Assembly (NCBI RefSeq): GCF_009831555.1
Contig: NZ_WUUU01000009.1
Location: 1-42,888 of the forward strand
Length of the DNA stretch: 42,888 nt
Reading direction: 5' to 3'
DNA from: Halobacterium bonnevillei
GTDB taxonomy: Archaea; Halobacteriota; Halobacteria; Halobacteriales; Halobacteriaceae
Below are positions 14,992-22,836 of the stretch, one piece after another (positions within the stretch are counted from its first letter, which is position 1; the number at the start of each line of letters is the position of its first letter). The notes beneath the pieces were generated by a model. It saw nothing but the letters and a program-made list of their open reading frames with translations. It did not search any database and was not told the DNA's origin. A program made the translations under genes and the position numbers.

Positions 14992-16173
14992 TCATCGGTC
15001 TCGAGTCACCGATTCCCCGGGCCGCGTCGTCGCCCCGGATGAGAGTTTTACGCCCGCGTTCAGACTGGTGTTGATGCCGGTTTTCGCCCCGTCGCCGACG
15101 ACGACCCCGAACTTCCGGCGACCCGTGTCGACCGCGTCGCCTTTCACGTGCACGCGGACGGACTGGTCGTCGTGCCGGAGGTTCGCGACGTTCGTGCCCG
15201 CCCCGAAGTTCACGTCCCTGCCGAGAACGCTGTCCCCGACGTACGAGAGGTGGCTGACGCTCGTGTCGGCCATCACGACGCTGTTCTTGATTTCCACCGC
15301 GTGCCCGACCTCGACGCCGCGTCCGAGGAGCGTGGCGCCGCGGACGTACGCGTTCGGTCCGACCGACGCTCCCTCGCGGACGAGTACGGGGCCTTCGAGG
15401 ACGGCGCCCGAATCGACGGTGGCGCCCGGCTCCACGGCGACGGCGCCGCGAACCGTAGCGTCCTCGTGCACGTCGCCGTCGAGTCGCTGGGCGAGCCGGC
15501 CGAGGCGGCGCTCGTTCGCCTCCAGGAGTTCCCACGGCCGCCCGACGTCCAGCCAGCGGTCGAACTCGACGGGGGTCACGTCGAACGAGTCGGCGACGCT
15601 CGCGAGGACGTCAGTCAGTTCGCGTTCCCCGCGTTCGCTCTCCTCGACCTCCAGCCACCGGAGTGCTCGCTCGGGGAAGACGTACGCGCCCGCGTTCGCC
15701 ATCCTGCTGTCGGGGTTCGCCGGCTTCTCGACGACTTCCGTGACCACGCCGCCGTCGGTGGTGAGAACGCCGTAGTTCGATGGGCGCTCGACTTCGTAGG
15801 CGGCGACGCTCGGCGACCGCTCGACGAGCCGCTTGACGTCCCGCGCCGCGTAGAGGTTGTCGCCGTTGAGTACGAGGAAGTCACCGTCGATCGTGCGACG
15901 CGCGGTGTCGACGGCGTCGGCCGTGCCGTCGGTGGCCCCCTGTTCGACGTACAGCACGGGGACGGTGCGATAGCTGTCGCCGAAGAACTCGCGAACGGTG
16001 TCCGACTCGTACCCGACGACGAACACGAGTTCCTCGGCGCCGGCTTCGACGGCCGCGTCGGCGACGTGTGCGAGGAGTGGTCTGTCGGCGACTGGGAGCA
16101 TCGGTTTCGGATGGCTGTCTGAGAGCGGTCGTATACGAGTACCACGTCCTGCAGCCAGAATTACGGCCTGCAT
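14992..16173 (-). CDS. glmU: GlmU-type sugar-1-phosphate nucleotidyltransferase/acetyltransferase
   Basis: A 393-residue protein from ATG 16173; upstream in-frame codons to 16410 contain promoter sequence and are not coding. The N-terminus M-Q-A-V-I-L-A-A-G-R-G-T-R-I-R-P-L and H-P-K-P-M-L-P-V is the nucleotidyltransferase signature, with L-N-G-D-N near residue 103 holding the metal-binding Asp. Residues about 240-390 are a left-handed beta-helix of hexapeptide repeats (E-D-A-T-V-R-G-A-V, N-A-Y-V-R-G, then G-A-G-T-N-V-A-N-L-R-H-D), as in archaeal bifunctional GlmU. It probably makes UDP-GlcNAc from GlcN-1-P by acetylation and uridylylation. A dTDP/UDP-glucose pyrophosphorylase with a beta-helix is the alternative. 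First gene of the operon with the flippase; promoter at 16205-16223. Confidence 0.85.
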   Translation of the reverse strand: MQAVILAAGRGTRIRPLSDSHPKPMLPVADRPLLAHVADAAVEAGAEELVFVVGYESDTVREFFGDSYRTVPVLYVEQGATDGTADAVDTARRTIDGDFLVLNGDNLYAARDVKRLVERSPSVAAYEVERPSNYGVLTTDGGVVTEVVEKPANPDSRMANAGAYVFPERALRWLEVEESERGERELTDVLASVADSFDVTPVEFDRWLDVGRPWELLEANERRLGRLAQRLDGDVHEDATVRGAVAVEPGATVDSGAVLEGPVLVREGASVGPNAYVRGATLLGRGVEVGHAVEIKNSVVMADTSVSHLSYVGDSVLGRDVNFGAGTNVANLRHDDQSVRVHVKGDAVDTGRRKFGVVVGDGAKTGINTSLNAGVKLSSGATTRPGESVTRDR

Positions 16174-16204
16174 CGTTGTACGATTCACTACCGGGCGGGC
16201 GGGT

Positions 16205-16223
16205 TTCATTATAAGCAATATAA
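16205..16223 (-). promoter_or_regulatory. glmU promoter (TWAY-N6-TATA element)
   Basis: Minus-strand TTATATTGCTTATAATGAA, TATA part about 38 bases before ATG 16173, giving a very short leader. It is one of the recurrent elements and the likely main promoter of the glmU-flippase operon. Confidence 0.6.
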
Positions 16224-16410
16224 GGTGATCTGCCGGCGTTTCCCGGTTGTTCGGCCTCGCTGGGCGTTTCCGAGCGGCGGGACGCGGACCGATTCGACCC
16301 GGAGAAAATAGTTCCGAAAAGGGGAGGCGGTTCGGAAGGGCGGGCGGTCCGGTGTTCGACGCCACCAAGCGTCCCCAGACCGTCCCACGAGAGACGACGA
16401 CGGCCACCAT

Positions 16411-16430
16411 TCTTACTATACAGTTGGTAA
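16411..16430 (-). promoter_or_regulatory. Second upstream minus-strand TWAY-N6-TATA element
   Basis: Minus-strand TTACCAACTGTATAGTAAGA is a textbook copy of the recurrent element, but its expected start lies about 215 bases upstream of glmU. It may be a second glmU promoter giving a long leader, or may drive an unrecognised transcript. Confidence 0.5.
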
Positions 16431-16560
16431 ACCCGCTCGGAGTCGTGGGATCGCCCGTCGCTTCGGCGGCCGTCTCCCGGCCGAACTGCTTACACGCGTG
16501 CTAAATTCCTGAACGGTCGGGGGTGTACTTGAACGGGGGCGCACAACGGATTGCCAGCCA

Positions 16561-16854
16561 ATGCCCGACCTGACAGCCTTACAGCGCGACATCTTGTTCG
16601 CAGTTGCAGGACTGGACTCGCCGAACGGCCAGGAGATTCGACGCGAACTCGCCGAGACCCAGGGCCGGAACGTGCTCTCCGGGCACATCTACATCACACT
16701 CGGACAGCTCGTCGACAAGGGGCTGATAACGAAGCGGGCGCGGGACGGCCGGTCGAACGAGTACTCGCTCACCGACCGCGGCGACAGGTGGCTGCGGGAC
16801 CGACTCCAGTGGGAGGACGCCTACGTCTCCCTCAAGCGCGTCGAGGGTGTATGA
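16561..16854 (+). CDS. PadR-family winged-helix transcriptional regulator
   Basis: A 97-residue protein: L-T-A-L-Q-R-D-I-L-F-A-V-A-G-L-D, G-Q-E-I-R-R-E-L, S-G-H-I-Y-I-T-L-G-Q-L-V-D-K-G-L-I, then a wing (R-S-N-E-Y-S-L-T-D-R-G). This is the PadR-type winged helix, where the Y-x-x-L-x-x-L helix binds DNA. It has only the DNA-binding domain plus a short C-terminal helix, like other small haloarchaeal PadR proteins. It ends 22 bases before the asparagine-synthetase-like gene and is probably cotranscribed, so it may control that gene or the glycan cluster. Confidence 0.85.
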   Translation: MPDLTALQRDILFAVAGLDSPNGQEIRRELAETQGRNVLSGHIYITLGQLVDKGLITKRARDGRSNEYSLTDRGDRWLRDRLQWEDAYVSLKRVEGV

Positions 16855-16876
16855 CGCGACGTCGGCCGCCGGAACG

Positions 16877-18606
16877 ATGACCGAGGTTCGCACGCTGTTT
16901 ACGGACCCCAAGACGGTCGCCTTCGAGGGCGCGTACGGCACCTGGCTGGTGTCCGGCGTCGCCACCAACCGGATTCGGGACCTGGTCGTGAACGCCGACG
17001 GCCTACGCGCTGTCCGCGACGAACTCGCGGCACAGGTCGAGGACGCAATCGTCGTGTTCGTGTCCGCGACGGACGAGGGCGGCCGCCTCGCGGCGTTCCG
17101 GAGCGTGACCAGCAGCCGGGACGTCTTCTACCTGGAGGCCTCGGACGGGACAATCGTGCTCACCGACCACTACCGGAACGCGGTGAGCCAGCTCGACCCC
17201 GCCGACCGGACCGTCGACCGGAACGCGGTCGTGGACCACCTCCTGTTCGGGTCGCCGGTGGAGCCGTCCACGTTCGTCGTCGAGATCGGGCGGCTCGGCC
17301 GCGGCGAATGCATGCACTGGAACGGCGTCGACCGCGAGTGGACGCGGACGCTCGTCGACAGACTGGACACCGTCGAGCGGTACAGTCAACGCGAGGCAGT
17401 CGGCGAACTCGACGACGCGCTCGCGAACGTCGTCCGCGTCGGCGTCCGCCCCGACGCCCGATCGATGCTCTCGGGCGGAGTCGACTCCACCCTCCTCGCG
17501 TCGTATCGGCGCGACTCGCCCCGCCCCGTGCAGGTGACTGTCGACGCGCCGGAGTACCAGCCCGGAGTCGACGCCGGTCGCGAGGCTGCCGACCTGCTCG
17601 ACGCGTCCCGCGACGTCGTCTCGCTGTCGGGGAGCGCGTTCCTGGACTACCTCGAGTCGACCGTGGACGCGCTCGGACTGCCGCCCCGGTACAAACAGAC
17701 CGTGCTCGTCTCGGCGGGATTGCAGTCGCTTGACCCCGGCCAGTACGTCGACGGCCAGGGGTCGGACCCGCTGTTCGGGCTGCCGGGCGTGAAGGCCGCG
17801 CGAATCGCCGACTGGACTGCGCCCCTGCTCGAGTCAAGTGTGGTCTCGCGCGCCGCCGACGCCGCTCCGGGCGACGTAACCGACGTCTACGATGCACTCG
17901 CTACTCGGCGGCGACAGCTTGCCCGGCCGGTCGCGAACCCGAAGTCGTTCGCGCAGACCCTCGCAGCCGACGTCGACCCCGACGCAGTCGCGGAGATATT
18001 CGACCCGCAGGTCGTCAGAGACCGTGCCCGCCGGCGCGTCGAGTACGCCGCCGAACGCGCGCGCTGGACGCGGAGTCGACGTTCGCGAGACAGGCAGCGA
18101 CCGGGCACCTCGTGGAGTTTCTCTCCCACGACGCGGCGAATCGGCGGCGGCAGCTCGGATTCGGGCGGGGGCAGGACGTCGTCGCGCCGTTCCGCACGCG
18201 ACGGGTCGCGCGAACCGCAATCGCGGTCCCGCCCGAGCGGCGATACGTGCAGGGGCTCCGTGCCGTGGGCGCGCTCTCGTCGAAGTACATCCCGAAGACG
18301 CTGCTGTCGCGGCGCCTCCCGGAGTTCAGCGGTCCACGGGAAACCGGCGACAGTTCGGTCCCCGTAGCGCGGTACCTGACCGACGGCCCGCTGCAGTCGG
18401 CCGTCGAGCGCTACGACCCGCCCGCGTTCCTCGCGCCCGCGAGCTACGAGCGCCACGTCCAGTCCGACGGGTCGCTGACGTGGGAGTTACTGACGTACAG
18501 CGTCTGGCGCGACCGAGTCCTCCGCGAACCCGACCTCGGACTCGTCCCGGGAACCGAGCGACGCTACCTGCGGTTGCCGATGGAGCCGGCGCCACCACCG
18601 ACCTGA
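16877..18606 (+). pseudogene. Asparagine-synthetase-like protein, interrupted by a frameshift
   Basis: Two frames together encode a protein of about 575 residues, similar in size to that at 10872-12563. From ATG 16877 the first frame has an amidotransferase-like N-terminal domain without Cys2 (M-T-E-V-R-T-L-F) and an intact ATP-pyrophosphatase loop M-L-S-G-G-V-D-S (about residues 196-203). It also has a G-Q-G-S-D-P-L-F-G block. Around 18055-18063, in a CGCGCGCGC tract, sense passes to another frame: A-L-D-A-E-S-T-F-A-R-Q-A-A-T-G-H-L-V-E-F-L and on to TGA 18604-18606. Continued in the first frame the translation becomes Arg/Ser-rich junk. An indel in a CG dinucleotide run, by real mutation, phase variation or sequence error, is the simplest cause. 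If intact, it would act like its relative, amidating a carboxylate with ATP. Confidence 0.75.
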
Positions 18607-18796
18607 ACCGCGAGAGGCGCTCCAGTTCGGTGCGCAGGTGCGGGAGTCGACGCCCCGCGGGTTCGAGGATCGGACGCTGTAGGTGCGAGTGTCAGAAGCT
18701 GACCCGGAAGCAGGACTCGACCGCAGACCCAGCGCTTGGGTCGGTTCGATGAACGGACGCGAAAAATTCGGCGGTTCTCCGAACGTCGAGGGCGGC

Positions 18797-19762
18797 CTAG
18801 CTCGTCCCGTTCTCGGTTTCGACGTCTATCGTGACCTGGTCGCCGTCCTTCAGGACGTACGTGCTCGGGTCGACCGATTCACCGTTCACTTCGATGGTGA
18901 ACGACGTGCCGGGGTCGCTGCGCTCGTAGGTCGTGTTGTCGTACGTGATGCTGTCCTCGGTGACGTTGATGCCAGCGAGGGTGCTCATGCCGTACTCGAT
19001 GGTCACGCTCCACGAATGCGCGTGCCACAGCGGCGCAGAGTCGCCCTCGAAGTGGAAGTGCTGGTTGTGGCCGGGCGTCTCGTATTTGGGCTTGCTGAAG
19101 TTCACGTTCTCGCCGTCGACAGTCATGTTCACGTGGCCGTGGACGTGCAGTTCGTCGTGGTCGATGTGGTCGCCGGGGACGGACTGATCGAGCGGGTGCG
19201 TGATCGCGACGACCCAGACCTCGTCGCCCTGCTGGAGGACGTACTCGTCGGCGTCGACGGATTCACCGTTCACGCGCACCGCGACGTTGGTGTCGTTCTC
19301 GGTGTCCTGGTACGTCGTCCCCTCGTACTCGATACCGTTCTCTGTGACGTTCACGCCGAGTTTCGACAGCCCCTCGGCGAGCGTGACGTCCTCGTCTGTT
19401 CGCTGCCACTCCGCGGTTGCGCCCGCGTCTTCGATCCAGAACGACGAGGTATCGTTGGCCTCCGAGGCCGCAGACACGTCGAGGCGTTCGTCGTCGACGA
19501 CGACCGCCATCCGCCCGCTCGCTGCCGCCGAACGGGTCTCACCGTCGCTCGTGCCGTTGTCCGTGTCGGACTGGGTCGTCGTCTGGCCCGTGTCGGACTG
19601 GGTCGTCTGTTCTTCGGTCGGTTGCGTAGTCGAAGCGTTCGTTTCTGTCTGCGTGGGCTGTTCCCCGGACGTGCCGAACCCGGCACAGCCCGCAGTGACC
19701 ATCAGAACGGCCACTCCGATGACAATTCCGTAGCGTCTCACAGTCGGCTGGCTATCAGCCAT
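18797..19762 (-). CDS. His-rich lipoprotein with duplicated domain
   Basis: A 321-residue protein from ATG 19762 with a signal and lipobox (M-V-T-A-G-C), then a Thr/Gln/Ser-rich spacer (about 30-75). Two related units follow: L-G-V-N-V-T-E-N-G-I-E-Y-E-G-T-T-Y-Q-D (about 145-200) and A-G-I-N-V-T-E-D-S-I-T-Y-D-N-T-T-Y-E-R (about 265-318). Both end in V-N-G-E-S-V-D and Y-V-L-x-x-G-D. Between them lies a His cluster (H-I-D-H-D-E-L-H-V-H-G-H, then H-N-Q-H-F-H-F, W-H-A-H-S-W), a likely metal site. It is presumably anchored outside the membrane. A role in copper or zinc handling is a guess. Promoter at 19787-19806, spacing fits leaderless transcription. Confidence 0.8.
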   Translation of the reverse strand: MADSQPTVRRYGIVIGVAVLMVTAGCAGFGTSGEQPTQTETNASTTQPTEEQTTQSDTGQTTTQSDTDNGTSDGETRSAAASGRMAVVVDDERLDVSAASEANDTSSFWIEDAGATAEWQRTDEDVTLAEGLSKLGVNVTENGIEYEGTTYQDTENDTNVAVRVNGESVDADEYVLQQGDEVWVVAITHPLDQSVPGDHIDHDELHVHGHVNMTVDGENVNFSKPKYETPGHNQHFHFEGDSAPLWHAHSWSVTIEYGMSTLAGINVTEDSITYDNTTYERSDPGTSFTIEVNGESVDPSTYVLKDGDQVTIDVETENGTS

Positions 19763-19785
19763 GCTGTGTTCGCCGGCCCGTAGCG

Positions 19786-19806
19786 TGTTTATTATCTGCC
19801 TGTTAG
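19786..19806 (-). promoter_or_regulatory. Promoter of the His-rich lipoprotein (TWAY-N6-TATA element with hairpin)
   Basis: Minus-strand CTAACAGGCAGATAATAAAC, with the TATA part about 30 bases before ATG 19762. The element is embedded in a perfect inverted repeat CTGCCT-AAC-AGGCAG (19797-19811), adjoining the TATA box, which could be an operator. Confidence 0.55.
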
Positions 19807-19887
19807 GCAGCCGGCTTACGAGCAGTGTAAACCAGTTCGTCGACGCAGCGACCGGTGGCCGCCACACCTCCCCCCGCCGAACGCGGC

Positions 19888-19907
19888 TTACCCCTCGTAT
19901 AGTAAAA
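19888..19907 (+). promoter_or_regulatory. GT2 gene promoter (TWAY-N6-TATA element)
   Basis: TTACCCCTCGTATAGTAAAA, about 36 bases before ATG 19938. A GGGAGGGG stretch (19909-19917) follows and may serve as ribosome-binding sequence if the leader includes it. Confidence 0.6.
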
Positions 19908-19937
19908 CGGGAGGGGTGTGTACCTTCCCCCGTTCAA

Positions 19938-20846
19938 ATGCCGACTGTCAGCGTCGTGGTCCCGACGTACAACCGGGCGCGCATGCTCCACCGGAGCGTC
20001 GAGAGCGTGCTCGCACAGACCTTCGAGGACTTCGAGTTGATCGTGGTCGACGACGGGTCGACGGACCACACGAGGAACGTGACGAACAGCTACGACGACG
20101 ACAGACTCACCTACATCCGGCACGAGACGAACCGGGGCGCGAGTGCCGCCCGGAACACCGGAATCGAGCACGCCTCCGGCGAGTACATCGCGTTCCTCGA
20201 CTCCGACGACGAGTGGCTGCCCCGGAAGCTGGAACGCCAGGTCGCAACGCTGGAACGCCGGCCGCCGGAGTGGGTCGCGGTCTACTGTGGCGTGGAGATC
20301 GCCGACGACGCCGGCGTCCTCACGGAGTTCGCCAGAGCGGCCGGCCTGTGCCGGCTGGCGGAAACGGAGGGCGCGGAGGGCGGCGCCGAGCTCGTGAAGG
20401 ACGTGCTCCTCGACCGACTCCACACGAGCGCCGGCTCGACGCTCCTCGTGAAGGCGAACGTCGTCGACGCAATCGACGGGTTCGACGATTCCTTCCAGCG
20501 GTTCCAGGACCCCGAGTTCCTGATTCGCGTGCTCCGCCAGGGGAAACTCGCGTACGTCGACGAGACGCTCGTGCACCGGTACGACACGGGGCGACCCCCA
20601 GCATCGATCATCGAGCGCTCGGACCGAAAGTACCTCGCGAAGTTCTCGGACACTGTCGACGCCCTCGAGCACGACGGCCACGACGTTCGAGGCGTCCACC
20701 ACCGCTTCCTCGCGAAGTTCTACTTCCAGGACGGGCAGTTCCGCGAGGCACTCCGACACACGCGACGAGCGTCGGTTCCGGGCGTCCGCCAGTTTCCCGG
20801 ACTGCTCCAGGCTGTCGTCTCCGGCGTTACGCCGTCCAGTCCGTGA
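19938..20846 (+). CDS. Family 2 glycosyltransferase
   Basis: A 302-residue GT-A-fold glycosyltransferase without membrane helices. The N-terminus M-P-T-V-S-V-V-V-P-T-Y-N-R-A and L-I-V-V-D-D-G-S-T-D are the GT2 nucleotide-binding motifs. N-R-G-A-S-A-A-R-N-T-G and F-L-D-S-D-D-E-W carry the metal-binding DxD-type motif. The C-terminal half (F-Q-D-P-E-F-L-I-R-V-L) fits the usual E-D/W-region of the family. ATG 19938 is chosen because the motifs begin immediately; the upstream frame is promoter DNA. Expected to add one sugar from an activated nucleotide donor to the lipid-linked glycan on the inner membrane face. Donor and linkage cannot be read from sequence. Confidence 0.92.
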   Translation: MPTVSVVVPTYNRARMLHRSVESVLAQTFEDFELIVVDDGSTDHTRNVTNSYDDDRLTYIRHETNRGASAARNTGIEHASGEYIAFLDSDDEWLPRKLERQVATLERRPPEWVAVYCGVEIADDAGVLTEFARAAGLCRLAETEGAEGGAELVKDVLLDRLHTSAGSTLLVKANVVDAIDGFDDSFQRFQDPEFLIRVLRQGKLAYVDETLVHRYDTGRPPASIIERSDRKYLAKFSDTVDALEHDGHDVRGVHHRFLAKFYFQDGQFREALRHTRRASVPGVRQFPGLLQAVVSGVTPSSP

Positions 20847-20948
20847 CCGGCGGTCGGCGACCGTTCTCAGCGTATTCGGCCACTGTTCGCGCAACATCCT
20901 CCCGGTCAACCTAATTTAAGTGCGTTCGGCCGCTTTTGTCCGAGTAGC

Positions 20949-21470
20949 TTGACAGTCGACCGCTCGAGGTCTGACGACTCCGGCCCGGGAACGACTCGCC
21001 GGCGTCGCGAGCACGTGGTCGCCGTCCTGGAGCGCGAGAAGACGCCGATGACGATCGACCAGCTCACCGACTACGTCGTCGAGTGGGAGGCCGAGCGCTC
21101 GACTGCGCAGTCGCCGGACCGACGCCAGGTCAGGACGGAACTCCACGACGTCGACCTGCCGGCCCTCGACGACAGGGGCGTCATCGAGTTCAACAGCCGG
21201 GAGGGACTGGTCGGCCACCACGACGCGGAATCCGACTCACCGGTCAGCACCGAGGCGTCGACACCCACCGACTCGGAGCAGCCGGGTGACCGACGGCGGT
21301 GGCGACCGTTGCTCGCCACGCTGGGCGTGACGCTCTCGGCGACCGTCCTCGCTGCCCTCGTTCTCGGGGAAACGGTTGCGGCCGTCCTGGTCGGTGTGCT
21401 GGTCGGGGTCGCCTCGGTCGGTGCGGCCGTCTATCGGCTGGCCCGGCGTCCCGACGCGGGCGGGTCGTGA
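20949..21470 (+). CDS. DUF7344-like winged-helix protein with C-terminal membrane helices
   Basis: A 173-residue protein opened by TTG 20949. A TATA-like TTTAAG (20915-20920) lies about 32 bases upstream, so TTG would be the first codon of a leaderless mRNA, an uncommon start. Residues about 15-90 form the winged helix (R-R-E-H-V-V-A-V-L-E-R-E, M-T-I-D-Q-L-T-D-Y-V-V-E-W-E, R-Q-V-R-T-E-L-H-D-V-D-L-P-A-L-D). A polar linker follows, then two helices (about 119-139 and 141-160). The layout equals that of 5123-5749, so two membrane-tethered regulators of one family bracket the first half of the glycan cluster. It probably regulates adjacent surface genes; targets unknown. Confidence 0.8.
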   Translation: MTVDRSRSDDSGPGTTRRRREHVVAVLEREKTPMTIDQLTDYVVEWEAERSTAQSPDRRQVRTELHDVDLPALDDRGVIEFNSREGLVGHHDAESDSPVSTEASTPTDSEQPGDRRRWRPLLATLGVTLSATVLAALVLGETVAAVLVGVLVGVASVGAAVYRLARRPDAGGS

Positions 21471-21496
21471 CACGGCGCGGGGCGCCGTCCGGTATT

Positions 21497-21516
21497 CTAA
21501 CAAACTCATAATAAAG
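21497..21516 (+). promoter_or_regulatory. Promoter of the aminotransferase operon (TWAY-N6-TATA element)
   Basis: CTAACAAACTCATAATAAAG is very close to the element before the DsbA-like lipoprotein. The expected start near 21540 would leave a leader of about 170 bases before ATG 21715, without any recognised structure. Confidence 0.55.
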
Positions 21517-21714
21517 CCAGTCTGGCGCGGACGAGCGCATAGTGCCAGTACTAAGCAAGCGAACGGCCCCCGTACGCCAGTGCGATGGACCGCAGTCGGG
21601 CACAACTCGGCACCGAAGCGAGTGCTGCCGTGGTCGAAGCGGCGCCGACTGCCGTCCTCGTCGTAGCATCGCCGAGCACTGGTGTGGTTGCACCGACGCC
21701 GGGGTGGTCGCGGC

Positions 21715-22836
21715 ATGACTCAGTCCAGGCAGTCCCCCGACCACATCTCGATTGCGGCCCCCGACATCGGCACCGAAGAGACCGAACGCGTCGTCGACGT
21801 CCTCGAGTCCGGGCAGCTCGCGGAAGGCAGCGAGGTGGAAGCGTTCCAGTCGGAGTTCGCCGACCAATCGGGCGCTACCCACGCCGTCGCCACGTCGAAC
21901 GGAACGACGGCCCTCCACGCCGCGCTGGAAGCCGTCGGCGTCGGCGACGGCGACACGGTCGTGACGACGCCGTTCTCGTTCGTCGCGAGCGCGAACGCGA
22001 TCCGGCTCGCGGGCGCCGAACCCACGTTCGCGGACGTCGATCCGGAGACGTACACGCTCGACCCCGACGAGGTAGTGGAACGCATCCGCGCCGAAGCCGG
22101 CGGCGTCGACGCGATTCTGGCCGTCCACCTCTACGGACTCCCCGCTGACGTCGACGCACTCGAGGCGGTCGCCGACGACCACGACGTACCGCTCGTCGTC
22201 GACGCCGCGCAAGCCCACGGGGCACGGTACGACGGCAATCCCGTGGGTACGCACGGGGACGTCGCGTGCTTCTCGTTCTACCCGACGAAGAACATGACCA
22301 CTGGCGAGGGCGGGATGATCACGACCGACGACCAGGACATCGCGAGGAACGCCGCGCGCTTCGTCAATCACGGCCGCGACCGCGCCGGCTACGAGCACGT
22401 CGACGTCGGACACAACTTCCGGTTGACGGACATCGCCGCCGCAATCGGCCGGACGCAACTCGAGAAGCTCCCCGAGTACAACGAAGCGCGCCGGCGGAAC
22501 GCGGCGATGCTCGACGAGCTGCTGGCCGACACGAACCTGGTGACGCCGACCGAGCCGAACGGCCGCAGGCACGTCTACCACCAGTACACCGTACGGTGTG
22601 GGAACCGGGACGAGGTGTCGTCCGCCCTCGAAGCCAACGCGATCGACACCGGCGTCTACTATCCGATCCCGATCCACGAACAGCCGGCGTTCGATCACGT
22701 CGACTGCGACGCGCCGGTCGCGGAGACGGTCGCCGACCAGGTGCTCTCCCTGCCCGTCCACCCCGGCCTCTCGGACCGCGACCTCGAGCGGGTCAGTCGG
22801 GTGCTCTCCGAAGAGGTGACAGTCGCCCATGTCTGA
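21715..22836 (+). CDS. DegT/DnrJ/EryC1 family PLP-dependent sugar aminotransferase (WbpE/WlbC-like)
   Basis: A 373-residue enzyme. It transfers an amino group from glutamate to a keto sugar nucleotide; the context suggests C3 of a UDP-3-keto-GlcNAcA. Motifs: S-N-G-T-T-A-L-H-A-A-L (PLP phosphate binding), T-T-P-F-S-F-V-A-S, V-V-D-A-A-Q-A-H-G (Asp binding PLP nitrogen), and S-F-Y-P-T-K-N-M-T-T-G-E-G-G with the Schiff-base Lys192. Normal length for the family. ATG 21715 is chosen because the conserved N-terminus starts here. Its last 8 bases overlap the start of the Gfo/Idh dehydrogenase, a pairing also seen in bacterial wbpB/wbpE-type loci. Confidence 0.9.
   Translation: MTQSRQSPDHISIAAPDIGTEETERVVDVLESGQLAEGSEVEAFQSEFADQSGATHAVATSNGTTALHAALEAVGVGDGDTVVTTPFSFVASANAIRLAGAEPTFADVDPETYTLDPDEVVERIRAEAGGVDAILAVHLYGLPADVDALEAVADDHDVPLVVDAAQAHGARYDGNPVGTHGDVACFSFYPTKNMTTGEGGMITTDDQDIARNAARFVNHGRDRAGYEHVDVGHNFRLTDIAAAIGRTQLEKLPEYNEARRRNAAMLDELLADTNLVTPTEPNGRRHVYHQYTVRCGNRDEVSSALEANAIDTGVYYPIPIHEQPAFDHVDCDAPVAETVADQVLSLPVHPGLSDRDLERVSRVLSEEVTVAHV

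Larger units (their letters stand above)
16174..16560. other. Divergent regulatory region between glmU and padR-like gene
   Basis: 387 bases with no gene. It holds two minus-strand promoter elements (16205-16223 and 16411-16430) and an AT-rich patch around 16495-16515 (GTGCTAAATTCC) 45-65 bases before the PadR ATG, which may be its weak promoter. Nothing else was recognised. Confidence 0.5.
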
